Source of the DNA: Amanita rubescens
Taxonomy: Eukaryota; Basidiomycota; Agaricomycetes; Agaricales; Amanitaceae
Assembly: GCA_015039365.1 (NCBI GenBank)
Contig: WION01000152.1
Span: 1-64,000 of the forward strand
Direction: 5' to 3'
DNA length: 64,000 nt
Positions 63,699-64,000 of this stretch are shown in pieces (the stretch's first letter is position 1; the number at the start of each line of letters is the position of its first letter). The notes under the pieces are model-generated. The model ran no database searches, was not told where the DNA came from, and saw only the letters and a list, made by a program, of their open reading frames with translations. The position numbers were made by a program, and so were the translations under genes.

Positions 63699-64000
63699 CT
63701 AAAAGTCACGGAGGCGAGTGGATACTACTCTGTCGATGATGCGGCGGTTGTTGTCACAGGTAAGGCCCGGGACTCCACAGAAACACATCAAAAACTCCGC
63801 AACATTATGAACCGAACGGATGGCGTTTTGAACTAGGCCAAGGTTCACAACTGTGAATTCGGCGTTGAAAAGTTCCACATCTAACCCGTCGATGACGACA
63901 AGATGAGGGGGAAAAGTGGGTGCTTCACTTGAGCCAAGCAATTCGACAAGCAGCCAGACGGCACCTCCAATCCGATCAGCAAAAAACGGATCCTTCTTGG
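63699..64000 (-). CDS. NACHT NTPase fragment (right-edge partial)
   Basis: On the minus strand the sequence enters from the right edge: DPFFADRIGGAVWLLVELLG, PPHLVVIDGLDVELFNAE (Walker B-like, with V-E replacing the usual E-C), then VQNAIRSVHNVAEFLMCFCG. The layout matches the NACHT region around Walker B and the following sensor strand of the gene at 61144. It ends at a stop near 63699. The remainder is outside the window, and the changed residues leave it open whether it is functional. Confidence 0.55.
   Translation of the reverse strand, partial: KKDPFFADRIGGAVWLLVELLGSSEAPTFPPHLVVIDGLDVELFNAEFTVVNLGLVQNAIRSVHNVAEFLMCFCGVPGLTCDNNRRIIDRVVSTRLRDF

Noticed and set aside
1..64000. CRISPR arrays, prophage, operons, rRNA genes
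   Set aside because: No regularly spaced repeats, rRNA motifs or prokaryotic gene organisation were seen; the window is clearly intron-rich fungal DNA.

Overview
The window is nuclear DNA of a filamentous basidiomycete, most likely a mushroom-forming Agaricomycete. Genes are cut by many 45-65 bp GT-AG introns. Conserved eukaryotic housekeeping genes (MLH3, AFG1, a UreF-type gene, ORC2, eIF3f, TOM7) sit beside families typical of Agaricomycetes: NACHT NTPases, F-box/LRR proteins, Crinkler-like proteins, short fungal kinases, and Plavaka, hAT, Ty3 chromovirus and Ngaro transposons. No bacterial, plasmid or organellar features were seen.

Layout. 1-2.9 kb: MLH3, cut by the left edge. 2.9-8.0 kb: a tandem array of five small SBDS/RTC3-like genes, three intact and two decayed. 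8.4-11.1 kb: AFG1 and a UreF homologue, head to head. 11.4-17.4 kb: a NACHT pseudogene, two tandem F-box genes, a MITE, a stray ORC2-related fragment and a kinase relic. 17.4-25.55 kb: a complete, apparently very young Ty3 chromovirus with identical LTRs, a CCTTG target-site duplication and a third ORF after pol. 26.2-29.1 kb: a kinase pseudogene split by a 1.4 kb TIR element that carries the 3' end of a Plavaka-type transposase. 30.9-33.4 kb: a Crinkler-like NTPase/nuclease gene. 33.4-40.2 kb: a kinase relic, ORC2, eIF3f, TOM7, an RNF220-like RING ligase and a SET methyltransferase. 40.3-50.2 kb: a Ngaro-type tyrosine-recombinase retrotransposon with textbook split direct repeats, inserted in an intron of a small unidentified gene and itself carrying an intact-looking hAT transposon with an 8-bp TSD. 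50.6-52.1 kb: a secreted GH18 chitinase. 52.1-64 kb: an accessory cluster with an inverted pair of multi-exon kinase genes around a C2H2 zinc-finger gene, then a NACHT gene with a transmembrane tail, a single-pass membrane protein and part of a second NACHT gene.

How it fits together. The conserved genes form two ordinary compact blocks (1-3 plus 8.4-11.1 kb, and 34-40.2 kb) with bidirectional promoters. The rest is turnover-rich accessory DNA: nested elements, split genes, local duplications and immune-like gene families. The most unusual parts are the Ty3 third ORF, the Ngaro/hAT/host-intron nest, the kinase/NACHT cluster whose members share a short N-terminal leader-like motif, and the SBDS-like array. 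Exon models were built by eye from splice signals and reading-frame continuity; family calls come from recognised motifs, with no database search.
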